This document shows, one piece after another, positions 50,361 through 58,520 of a stretch of DNA of 64,000 nucleotides; the first letter of the stretch is position 1, and every line of letters begins with the position of its first letter. The notes beneath the pieces are model-generated. The model did not search any database, was not told the DNA's origin, and saw nothing but the letters and a program-made list of their open reading frames with translations. This stretch comes from Rhodothermales bacterium (GTDB lineage: Bacteria; Bacteroidota; Rhodothermia; Rhodothermales; Bin80): positions 124,001 through 188,000 of the forward strand of contig CATQHT010000002.1 of assembly GCA_958296045.1 (NCBI GenBank), given 5' to 3'. The translations under genes were made by a program, and so were the position numbers.

Positions 50361-51780
50361 GGGCAATGTTGTTTCGCACGAGCAGACTCTGGTCGCCAGC
50401 CCCAATGTACGGCCGCAAGAGACGGTGTGGTTTCTCCCGATCAGCGTCGATCTCGAAGGAGCCATGAACCAGCCGAAAGCGTTGCGTAGTGAATTCCTCG
50501 TTGGCGTCAAGGCGGAACCCAGAGACACGCGCTAAGAAGTCGTTGAAGGCGAGACAGGAGGCCTGCATGTTGATCGACATTACGGCAGGCTGGTCTTCCC
50601 CAACCGCCGCCAAGTAATCCGCCCGGCGCTGTTGCTCATAATACGCTGGATCCGTATGGTGCCACAGTTCCGCAGTTACCTGGTCCATGGTGTAGACGCC
50701 ACGCGAAAGGAGGCTACCGCCCTCAGGATGCACGTAGTGTGCAACGGCGTCGGCCGCATGGATACCTTCATCTCCATCCGCATCAAGGTGCACCCCGACA
50801 TCGAAGTACGGGATCAGGTACGCGCTGGCGATGCAGTCCAAGTGATAGCGACCGAACGCTGTATCCACGCATCCGAAGATCACATCGCAATCAATTAGCG
50901 CCCTGACAATGGCAGCCGAATCGGTGATTCCTTCAAGCGCATGGACGACAGTCCCAAGGCCGATCCTATCGTCGGCCTCCTTTAACGCCAATACCTTAGG
51001 CTTTTGTAGTTCCGCATCGGCGGATGTACTATTGACAATTCGGTTAAGATTAATGGTGTCCAACGTATCGTGATCGACAATGACCAATTCTCGAACGGCG
51101 TTACGAGTCAGCAATTCCACAATGATGCTGCCGGTACCGGAACAACCTACTACTCCGACACGCATCCCCCTGAGCAGCTTGAGCGTCCCTTGTCCAAACG
51201 TCTGCTTAAGCCGGGTTTCGTGTGGCTCTGCCGAACCCGCTGTTGCTTGTCTCCAGCATCTGATCTCGTCACCAATAACAGCGACTGTCTGGATCGCCTC
51301 AAATGCTCTCGCTTCATCGACTGTTCGTGCCCTAATAACCCCGTCAGCTTGCATCACTGCTGCTCCGTGGGGCCTTTCGTCATCGAACCAACCTGAGACG
51401 GATGGCAGTAGCACTTGATCGTTCTTGTCGTTAATAGCTGAAAACCGCGCCTGGCCCGTGGGATGAGAGTGTATCGTAACCAGCGACTGATTTCGTCGAT
51501 CGATATCAGTGATCAGTTCGGGCGACACAATCTCGGCAAAAGGCCACAACACCTCGTCGGATTGCTGGTGGCATGTCTCGTATGGAGGGCAAATGACATC
51601 CGCCACGAGAAGCCGTTGCCCAAGCTTACCAGTTCCTCGGTTGCAAATGAGAATCGCTGATAATGAGCAACCTCCTGCACATTGTGCTTCGTTACCGTCA
51701 GGCTGGTGAAAAGCGTCGTGTAGAAGGTCTGCTTGTAGGTGCCCTGCTTTTGGCGTACGCGCACGGTCTTTTCCACCCAT
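50353..51780 (-). CDS. JAB (JAMM) protease fused to E1-like ThiF enzyme, 5' end uncertain
   Basis: The N-terminal JAB domain begins near LLHDAFHQPDGNEA (putative JAMM glutamate) and carries TIHSHPTGQARFSAIND; the HxHP is intact but the expected final aspartate position is Asn. From about residue 205 follows an E1/ThiF domain with GVVGCSGTGSIIVELL, VIVDHDTLDTINLNR, FGCVDT and a long C-terminal helix region. Such fusions remove or activate ubiquitin-like proteins. The first 20-30 codons overlap a transposase relic in another frame; ATG 51780 is the best available start, but the true one may be lost. First gene of the JAB-E1/DUF6527/OLD operon. Confidence 0.75.
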   Translation of the reverse strand: MGGKDRARTPKAGHLQADLLHDAFHQPDGNEAQCAGGCSLSAILICNRGTGKLGQRLLVADVICPPYETCHQQSDEVLWPFAEIVSPELITDIDRRNQSLVTIHSHPTGQARFSAINDKNDQVLLPSVSGWFDDERPHGAAVMQADGVIRARTVDEARAFEAIQTVAVIGDEIRCWRQATAGSAEPHETRLKQTFGQGTLKLLRGMRVGVVGCSGTGSIIVELLTRNAVRELVIVDHDTLDTINLNRIVNSTSADAELQKPKVLALKEADDRIGLGTVVHALEGITDSAAIVRALIDCDVIFGCVDTAFGRYHLDCIASAYLIPYFDVGVHLDADGDEGIHAADAVAHYVHPEGGSLLSRGVYTMDQVTAELWHHTDPAYYEQQRRADYLAAVGEDQPAVMSINMQASCLAFNDFLARVSGFRLDANEEFTTQRFRLVHGSFEIDADREKPHRLLRPYIGAGDQSLLVRNNIAHD

Positions 51781-52686
51781 GTGCCGTGTACGGCATCGTT
51801 CGTGTTCCGAATCGGCAGATCGGTCATCCAGCGATAGCAGTGCTCTTCGTAGCGACGTGTCTTCTTGTTCTGCACCCGGATCCAACCGGTGCTCTGGATA
51901 TAGCGCTCGTGTAAAAACTTGAATAGCGTGGCGACTTGGGTTTGACCACAAACAGGAAATCGGCGCCCGCATGGAGCACCTGTTGGCAGAAGGGGTGTGT
52001 AGCATATAGGGCATCTCCCAGATATACCGGACGATAGCGAGCCATGCGAGCTCCCCACTTCGTTAACCACCGCTTAGCGGCATTGATCTCGCAATCCTGC
52101 TTGCGACGCCACACCGAGTGCTGATCGCCAGGATCATCCTGTGTGCGGACAAACTCTGGCATCAACGGTACCACCCGGTTGTGCCCCGGCGCCACCACAA
52201 CCGCCGCCACCATGGTATGGAAGAACGAGGGACGCTTGTCTTTGCCCGTGCGACGAGAGGAGCACTGCTGACAATGATTGTCCGAGAGGAATGAAACTCG
52301 ATGCCATCAAGCGCCACGAGGATGCGATCCCTCAGACGTACAAACGGCGGAAAGTCTCCCTTGGAACGAAGCGTATCCAGCAGGTGCAGAAACAGGAGCT
52401 GAAATGAATCTGGCACCAGGCGGTCCAGCAGGTTGCGGATCTGCCCGTCAGAGGGAATGCCTTGCATGCCAAATAGCGTCTGGCAGTTGGAACGGCCCAC
52501 GTCGTCCTGCATCCTCCGCTGAAAAGCAAGAAAGGAGGGCGATTGCAGAAAGAAGCAGGCAAATGCGCTCAACACGGCATCGGCCAGCGTGTAGCGCAGA
52601 TTGGGCCCCTGACGGTTATCCTCAAATGCATCGGCGGCCTATCGGATGCGTTTCAGCACATCGCGCAGCAGCTTGTTTGGTTTCAT
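51690..52686 (-). pseudogene. Decayed DDE transposase next to the JAB-E1 operon
   Basis: The minus-strand frame starts MKPNKLLRDVLKRIR, stops (TAG), then continues GPNLRYTLADAVLSAFACFF, SNCQTLFGMQGIPSDGQIRN and ILVALDGIEFHSS. After a frameshift it gives VVAPGHNRVVPLMPEFV, CEINAAKRWL and YRPVYLGDALYATHPFC. A further frame contains EEHCYRWMTDLPIR and GTYKQTF. These are successive blocks of one transposase family with an LFGMxxIPSD signature. The 3' end is missing where the JAB gene begins. Confidence 0.75.
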
Positions 52687-53296
52687 GGGTGCACCTCAGA
52701 GTGGAAGACAAAAGCACCCTATAGCAGGGCATCGCAGGACCGGTATTGCCAGTCCATACACACATCATATACATAACGTCTGCTGAACAGGCATTCTCGT
52801 AAACCCTACATGCACCCAAATTTAGAATCGCTGTACTCGAAAGAATTCTGGCGCCGGGCCGAGTGATTGTGCGCTATTTTGAACGCGAAGGCCTTGAGGA
52901 AAGTGTCGCCTCTTGCACAATGATGTCCAACAGGCAGCGTGATGCTTGGTCAGAAGGATTCTTCGACCGGCACGAATGCAATCTCACCCGATGGCCCGGA
53001 CTTCCTGCCGCAAAGGTGGGCGAATTGCGAATCTTGCAGGAACACTTGAATAATCTTGAAATTGCCTGGTGTTATCGAGGTCTGGACCCGAGCCCAAGCG
53101 CCTTAGCTTCCTCGAGCGTACCGTTCAGACGATTCGGCACCCCAAGTCAGGCCGTACAACGACCCTCGGCGCGCCACACCGGAACCGAGCGGCCAACAAG
53201 ATGCGTGATTGCACGTGGTCAGACCTATTCGTGGATAAAGCTCGAGGGAAGGTAGGCATAAGGTTGGCCTGCGTGCTCGGGTCCCGCAAAGATATC
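52687..53296. other. Region without a confident gene
   Basis: Two overlapping plus-strand frames (52863-53255 and 53069-53329) contain no recognised domain, and the sequence looks non-conserved. No E2 or ubiquitin-like gene that could complete the neighbouring operon is seen. Confidence 0.35.
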
Positions 53297-54016
53297 CTAT
53301 GGCGTAATGGTACCCTTCAGGTAGGCTAGGCGAAGCTCCGTGGGATGCCGTTCGATGGCATAGCGCAGCATGGTGCGCGGCATCGCCCTGTAGTGTAATC
53401 GCAGAAAGTCGTCCAGAACGTCAAACTCCTTCTTACCGACCTCCCGGAGCATCCAGCCAACGGCTTTATGAATCAGTGGGTGCGGGTCCCTCAGCAAAAT
53501 CTCAGCGATGTGCAACGTGTCGGCGAACTGCTCTGCGCGGATATAGTGCAGCGTAGCAATGATGGCGATGCGGCGCTCCCAGAGGCCACCTTCCGTTGCC
53601 AGCCGATGAAGTAGCTCACGCCCGCTATGCGCAAGGTGCGGGCCGACAATCTTGTGCGCCGAAGTGTCTACCAGGTCCCAACTGTTGATCCAGCGTACAT
53701 GCGCCAAATACGCTCTGAATACGGCCTCCTGGACTGCTCTGTCGCCTCTCTGGTACATGCGCACCATCATGCAGAGTGCGACAAAACGGTCCTCGTGAAA
53801 TCGGGAAGTAAGAAGGCGCAGCACCTCTTCGAGCGGCAAGGCCCTATGTGCGTGCGCCATCCGACGCAGAACCGGTACGCGGATGCCACGAAACATATCT
53901 CCCTCCCCATACTCTCCAGGGCCTGTCTTGAAGAAGCGCTGAGAGTGGGACGCGATGTCGGCGTTGCCCAAGGACCCCAAGGCCTCCTGGACGTCTGCTG
54001 CGCTGGACCGCGGCAT
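53297..54016 (-). CDS. AlkD-like DNA alkylation repair protein
   Basis: The 239-residue all-helical protein is a HEAT-like repeat DNA glycosylase family member: FFKTGPGEYGEGDMFRGIRV near the N-terminus, then HEDRFVALCMM, INSWDLVDTSAHKIVG (with the conserved Trp-Asp) and DPHPLIHKAVGWMLREVGK. Members remove cationic alkylated bases. ATG at 54016 is preferred over the GTG two codons earlier. Confidence 0.9.
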   Translation of the reverse strand: MPRSSAADVQEALGSLGNADIASHSQRFFKTGPGEYGEGDMFRGIRVPVLRRMAHAHRALPLEEVLRLLTSRFHEDRFVALCMMVRMYQRGDRAVQEAVFRAYLAHVRWINSWDLVDTSAHKIVGPHLAHSGRELLHRLATEGGLWERRIAIIATLHYIRAEQFADTLHIAEILLRDPHPLIHKAVGWMLREVGKKEFDVLDDFLRLHYRAMPRTMLRYAIERHPTELRLAYLKGTITP

Positions 54017-54195
54017 AGTCACTTGCAGTGGGCCGCAGCGGTAGGTTCAGACCATGGGAACCCATGAATTCCCGTGCAGAGCGAGGGGCAAGAGCAGAGC
54101 ATATTCAAACACGCGGCACGTTCAGGCGTAACCTGCGCCCGACAGAGCGGTAGGCGCCTGCTGCCGCGCAGCGAGCCACCCATACGGCTTGATTC

Positions 54196-56013
54196 ATGGA
54201 TTCGGAAGCTGAGAAGCATATCCCTCAAGGCTACGACCGGCGGCTGTACAAGATCCGCCATTCTGCGGCGCACGTCATGGCGCAGGCAGTGCTGGAGCGG
54301 TTCCCGGGTGCCAAACCCACCATTGGTCCTCCGATAGAGGATAGATTCTATTACGACTTCGACCTGCCGCGCTCCGTCAAGGAGGAAGATCTCATGTGGA
54401 TCGAGCGGCGCATGAAGGAGATTATCAAGGGGAGGCACAGGTTTGTGGTGCGCACCGTCTCGGCTGACGAAGCACGCGCCCTCTTTCACGATAATCCGTA
54501 CAAACTTGAGCTTATAGAAGAGCTGGCCAGCAGCGACCCAGAAGAGCCTCCTATCAGCATCTACCAGCAGGACACCTTCCTGGATCTCTGCCGCGGTCCC
54601 CATGTCCCGCATACCGGATATATCAAAGCCAATGGCGTAAAGCTGCTGACGACGGCAGGCGCCTATTGGCGCGGTGATGCCTCGCGTCCGCAGCTTACAC
54701 GCATATACGGAACAGCCTGGAAAAACCGTACTCAGCTGGATGCCTACTTGGGACGACTCGAAGAGGCACGCCGGCGCGATCATCGGGTACTGGGAAAGAG
54801 TCTCGGACTATTCACCTTCAGTGATAAGGTGGGACCGGGGCTTCCCCTGTGGCTACCCAAAGGAGCGACGCTGCGGGACACCCTTACGGAAATGCTCAAG
54901 AAGGAGCAGCTCCGCCGCGGCTACAAACCCGTCGTGACGCCCCACATCGGGCGCCTAGAGCTCTATCAGACCAGCGGGCACTATCCCTACTACAAAGACA
55001 GCCAGTTCCCCGCCATGGAGGAGCCGGACGGGGGAGGGTACCTGCTCAAACCCATGAACTGCCCGCACCATATACAGATCTACGCACACCGGCGCCGAAG
55101 CTATCGGGAGCTGCCGCTGCGACTGGCGGAATTTGGGCAGGTGTACCGCTATGAGCAGACCGGAGAGCTGAGTGGCCTTACGCGCGTGCGAGGCTTCACG
55201 GTGGACGATGCGCACATCTTCTGCCAGCACGACCAGGTCAAGGCGGAAATCAAAGACACTATAGACCTGACCCTGACGGTTCTGCGCAGCCTCAGCTTTG
55301 ATGATTTCAGCGTCCAGGTGTCCCTACGCGCAGCTGATGACCACAAGAAGTATACGGGCCCAGCTAAGCTGTGGGACCAAGCGGAAGACGCTATCCGTCA
55401 AGCTGTGCAAGAGATGGACCTGAACTATGTGGAAGCTCCCGGCGAGGCAGCCTTTTACGGACCCAAGGTGGATTTTATGGTTCGCGACGCGCTGGGGCGC
55501 CAGTGGCAGCTCGGAACGGTGCAGCTGGATTACAACCTGCCGGAGCGCTTTGATCTGTCGTACGTCGGTTCCGATGACCGCCGGCATCGCCCCGCGATGA
55601 TCCACCGGGCGCCTTTCGGCTCACTGGAGCGGTTTGTGGGCGTGCTGATTGAGCACTGCGGCGGAGCGTTTCCCCTGTGGCTGGCGCCGGAGCAGGCGCG
55701 CGTGCTGTCCATCTCGCAGCGGTTTGCAGAGAGCGCCGGCGCCGCCTATGAAGCGCTGCTGACCTTCGGGGTGCGGGCCACGCTGGATGTGCGCAGCGAA
55801 AAGGTGGGCTACAAGATTCGCAAAGCCCAGGGCCAGAAGGTACCCTACATGCTCGTGGTTGGTGCAAGGGAGGTGGCGGACAACACGGTGCGCGTGCGCC
55901 ATCGGTCGGGCAAAGATAAAGGGGCGATGTCGGTCAGCGCCTTCGCTGCAATGGTGCGCCAGGAAAGTGTTCGCGCGCTGTCACCAGGCGCAACAGAACC
56001 TGCGGCTGATTAA
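54196..56013 (+). CDS. thrS: Threonyl-tRNA synthetase lacking the TGS domain
   Basis: The 605-residue class II synthetase charges tRNA-Thr. The editing domain begins almost at once (RHSAAHVMAQAVLERFPGAK, then the HGP-type DLCRGPHVPHTG), followed by the catalytic core with the zinc cysteine in LLKPMNCPHHIQIY, GLTRVRGFTVDDAHIFC, and the anticodon-binding C-terminus (SEKVGYKIRKAQGQKVPYML). Typical bacterial ThrRS has an additional N-terminal TGS domain of about 60 residues, absent here. The start is ATG (MDSEAEKHIP). No other loss is visible. Confidence 0.95.
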   Translation: MDSEAEKHIPQGYDRRLYKIRHSAAHVMAQAVLERFPGAKPTIGPPIEDRFYYDFDLPRSVKEEDLMWIERRMKEIIKGRHRFVVRTVSADEARALFHDNPYKLELIEELASSDPEEPPISIYQQDTFLDLCRGPHVPHTGYIKANGVKLLTTAGAYWRGDASRPQLTRIYGTAWKNRTQLDAYLGRLEEARRRDHRVLGKSLGLFTFSDKVGPGLPLWLPKGATLRDTLTEMLKKEQLRRGYKPVVTPHIGRLELYQTSGHYPYYKDSQFPAMEEPDGGGYLLKPMNCPHHIQIYAHRRRSYRELPLRLAEFGQVYRYEQTGELSGLTRVRGFTVDDAHIFCQHDQVKAEIKDTIDLTLTVLRSLSFDDFSVQVSLRAADDHKKYTGPAKLWDQAEDAIRQAVQEMDLNYVEAPGEAAFYGPKVDFMVRDALGRQWQLGTVQLDYNLPERFDLSYVGSDDRRHRPAMIHRAPFGSLERFVGVLIEHCGGAFPLWLAPEQARVLSISQRFAESAGAAYEALLTFGVRATLDVRSEKVGYKIRKAQGQKVPYMLVVGAREVADNTVRVRHRSGKDKGAMSVSAFAAMVRQESVRALSPGATEPAAD

Positions 56014-56083
56014 GCCCGCACGTCCACAGCGTTTAGTGGCCGACGACCGTGCCAGCGCCTAGCTGTGGCAGATAAACGTCTTT

Positions 56084-57868
56084 TTAGCCGTGCGGCTTGC
56101 GCGTAGCCCATGTGGGCAGGCTCTCAAGGGATCGGTCAATTGCTTTGAAGGCTTTTGCAATGGCCTCCGTGGCTACCTCAGTCACGTTCTCGAGCGCAAT
56201 GATGCGCGCTGGGCGCTCCCGCCGACGCCCAAACTCGACCCCGCCTTTCTTAAGCGAGCGCTCCGAGATCGTTATCCGCCATGGCATGCCCCTAAGGTCC
56301 GCATCAGCAAATTTGACACCTGGGCTCACAGCCCGGTCGTCGTAGAGGACCTCTACCCCGGCCTTAAGAAGGGCTTGGTAAAGGCCTTCGGCTTTGGCTT
56401 TGGAGGCGCCCGAGCGGGCCAGTGACACGAGCCCGACATGCCACGGAGCAACAGATACCGGCAGGTCAAGTCCGTGTTTGTCAGAATGCTCTTCTGCTAC
56501 ACATGCTAGCATCCGACCGACGCCGATACCGTAGGAACCCATTATGATGGGGTGCTCGGCGCCCTTTTCGTCGGTAAAGGTGGCGCCCAGCGAGCCGCTG
56601 TACCGCGTCCCGAGCTGAAAAATGTTACCCACCTCCACGCCGCGCGCTAGGGTCATGGGCGCGCCCGCTACTGGGTCTGGAGCGCCGTCGTAGGCGGCCG
56701 CGATAGGGGCTACCAAATCCGCTTCGTAGTCACGTCCGTAGTTGGCGCCGCGCAGGTGATACCCAGCCTCATTGGCACCTACCACCAGGTTGGTGGAGGC
56801 AGCCACCAGGTCGTCGACTACAATCACCGTCTTGGATCGGTCCAGGCCGCGGGGCGAAGCATATCCGGGTACGGCGCCGGCCGCCGCAATCTCATCAGCT
56901 TCGGCTGAGCGCAGCGTGCGCGCGCCTGATTGGTACCGGAGCTGCACTTCGTTGACCTCCATGTCGCCGCGAACCACGCTGACAACCAGCTTTTCGCCAG
57001 TCTCTGGACCAAAGTCCCCGACAAAGAACACCATCTTGCCGGTCTGGCGCATGGAGATTCCCAGAAAGGCGGCCAATGCCTCAATGGTGTGCGTATTGGG
57101 CGTATAGACCTTTTCGAGCCGAGCGGGTGGGCCGTTATCGTCCGGCACTTTGCGGAACTCGGCAATTTCAAGGTTTGAGGCGTAGCCCGTTTCTTCACAT
57201 ATCGCCAGGGCATCTTCCCCTATGGGGCTGACGTACATAAATTCGTGCGCCATCTTGCCGCCCATCATGCCTGGGTCGCTCTGCACCGCTACCAGGGGCA
57301 CGCCGCAGCGTGCGCCGATGCGGTAGTAGGCATCGTAGTGCCGTTCGTACTGGGCCTGTAGTCCGGCATAGTCCCGGTCAAGCGAATACGAATCCTTCAT
57401 CACAAACTCACGAACCCGTATCAGGCCGCCGCGCGCGCGCGGCTCGTCACGGAACTTTGTCTGCATGTGATAGACCATCTGCGGCAGATGCCTGTACGAG
57501 CGGATCTCGGTATGGCAGAGGCTGGCGACGACCTCTTCGTGTGTCATGGCCAGGACCAGGTCGCGTCCCCTGCGGTCCTTGAGGCGGGCCATGGGGTCGC
57601 CGATCTCATACCAGCGCCCGCTCTGTTGCCACAGCTCGGCGGGATGCACGACAGGCATACACATCTCTTGTCCGCCGATCGCGTCCATCTCTTCCCGTAG
57701 AATCTGCTCTATTTTGCGCATTGAGCGCCACGCTGGCGGCAGATAGGAGAACAGTCCCGCCGCTAACTGTCGGATGTAGCCGGCGCGCAACAGCATCGCG
57801 TGCGAGACGGTGTCCGCTTCTGCTGGGACCTCACGCAGTGTCTGACCAAAAAAGGATGATAACCGCAC
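56084..57868 (-). CDS. proS: Prolyl-tRNA synthetase, bacterial type
   Basis: The 594-residue class II enzyme begins RLSSFFGQTLREVP after a GTG start, with motif 2 RGGLIRVREFVMKDSYS, the editing insertion (about residues 220-400) and motif 3 GSYGIGVGRMLACV. The open frame runs 43 codons further upstream but that extension has no family counterpart. It converges with thrS with 70 bp between. Intact. Confidence 0.95.
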   Translation of the reverse strand: MRLSSFFGQTLREVPAEADTVSHAMLLRAGYIRQLAAGLFSYLPPAWRSMRKIEQILREEMDAIGGQEMCMPVVHPAELWQQSGRWYEIGDPMARLKDRRGRDLVLAMTHEEVVASLCHTEIRSYRHLPQMVYHMQTKFRDEPRARGGLIRVREFVMKDSYSLDRDYAGLQAQYERHYDAYYRIGARCGVPLVAVQSDPGMMGGKMAHEFMYVSPIGEDALAICEETGYASNLEIAEFRKVPDDNGPPARLEKVYTPNTHTIEALAAFLGISMRQTGKMVFFVGDFGPETGEKLVVSVVRGDMEVNEVQLRYQSGARTLRSAEADEIAAAGAVPGYASPRGLDRSKTVIVVDDLVAASTNLVVGANEAGYHLRGANYGRDYEADLVAPIAAAYDGAPDPVAGAPMTLARGVEVGNIFQLGTRYSGSLGATFTDEKGAEHPIIMGSYGIGVGRMLACVAEEHSDKHGLDLPVSVAPWHVGLVSLARSGASKAKAEGLYQALLKAGVEVLYDDRAVSPGVKFADADLRGMPWRITISERSLKKGGVEFGRRRERPARIIALENVTEVATEAIAKAFKAIDRSLESLPTWATRKPHG

Positions 57869-58008
57869 AGCATTCCAGACTGGTGAATTCGGACAAAGTA
57901 GGCCGCACCGACGCAGTCTAAGGAGCGTCGGTTCGCAATTCCGCGGCAATTCACAGCAAATGACCCGATCTGCGTCCTGGTATGCGCATACGGCCACCAG
58001 CGGCGTTA

Positions 58009-58025
58009 TTTATATCGATTCTAAA
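58009..58025. promoter_or_regulatory. Possible iron-responsive operator upstream of the feo operon
   Basis: TTTATATCGATTCTAAA is an imperfect palindrome (TTTA at one end, TAAA at the other), 16 bp before the first feoA start in an AT-rich patch. A metal-dependent repressor of the Fur or DtxR type could bind here; this is inference only. Confidence 0.3.
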
Positions 58026-58041
58026 TAGTATTATAGGGACC

Positions 58042-58290
58042 GTGAGCAAGCGTTGTCCATATTGCAATCCAGAGCTTGCCCTGACGGCATGCCGGGCCGG
58101 GGAGTGTTTTCTGGTGGGCGTCGTGCAGGGCGAGGCGGCGGAGCGTCTTCGGGATGTGGGGGTGCGCGAGGGTGCCACGATCGGTATGGTCAAGAATGCG
58201 GGCGACGTAATTGTTCAGGTCGCTGGATGCCGCGTTGGGCTGCGCCAGGAGATGGCCAATAATGTGCTGGGGACGCCCGTGAGTACATGA
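58042..58290 (+). CDS. feoA: FeoA-domain protein (first of two)
   Basis: The 82-residue protein starts at a GTG (SKRCPYCNPELALTAC) and has the SH3-like FeoA fold (GEAAERLRDVGVREGATIGM, then GDVIVQVAGCRVGLRQEMA). It has an extra CPYC motif at the N-terminus. FeoA proteins modulate FeoB. The last four bases overlap the next feoA (ATGA), so the three feo genes are one operon. Confidence 0.8.
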   Translation: MSKRCPYCNPELALTACRAGECFLVGVVQGEAAERLRDVGVREGATIGMVKNAGDVIVQVAGCRVGLRQEMANNVLGTPVST

Positions 58291-58514
58291 CACTCGAAGA
58301 GCTGCGGCCGGGGGAGCGTGGGATGGTAATCGCAATCAGGGACGAAGCCCGGCTGACCCGAGTAATGGAGATGGGGCTGCTTCCTGGGACCACGGTGGAG
58401 GTGTTGCGACTGGCACCGCTTGGTGACCCAATGGATCTGAGGGTGCGCGGCTACCGTCTTTCTATCCGCAAGGCGGAAGCATCCCGTGTCACCATCCGGC
58501 GGCTGACTCCGTAG
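58287..58514 (+). CDS. feoA: FeoA-domain protein (second)
   Basis: The 75-residue protein MTLEELRPGERGMVIAIRDE is a standard FeoA with LxxMGLLPGTTVEVLRLAPLG and the MDLRVRGYRLSIRKAEA block. It overlaps the preceding feoA by 4 bases and ends 6 bp before feoB. Confidence 0.92.
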   Translation: MTLEELRPGERGMVIAIRDEARLTRVMEMGLLPGTTVEVLRLAPLGDPMDLRVRGYRLSIRKAEASRVTIRRLTP

Positions 58515-58520
58515 CCTGAG

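Noticed and set aside
50013-50528. Longer 171-codon version of the DUF6527-like gene
   Set aside because: The upstream part is the JAB-E1 sequence in another frame; the overlapping ATG at 50360 fits the family start and the coupled ATGATTAG.
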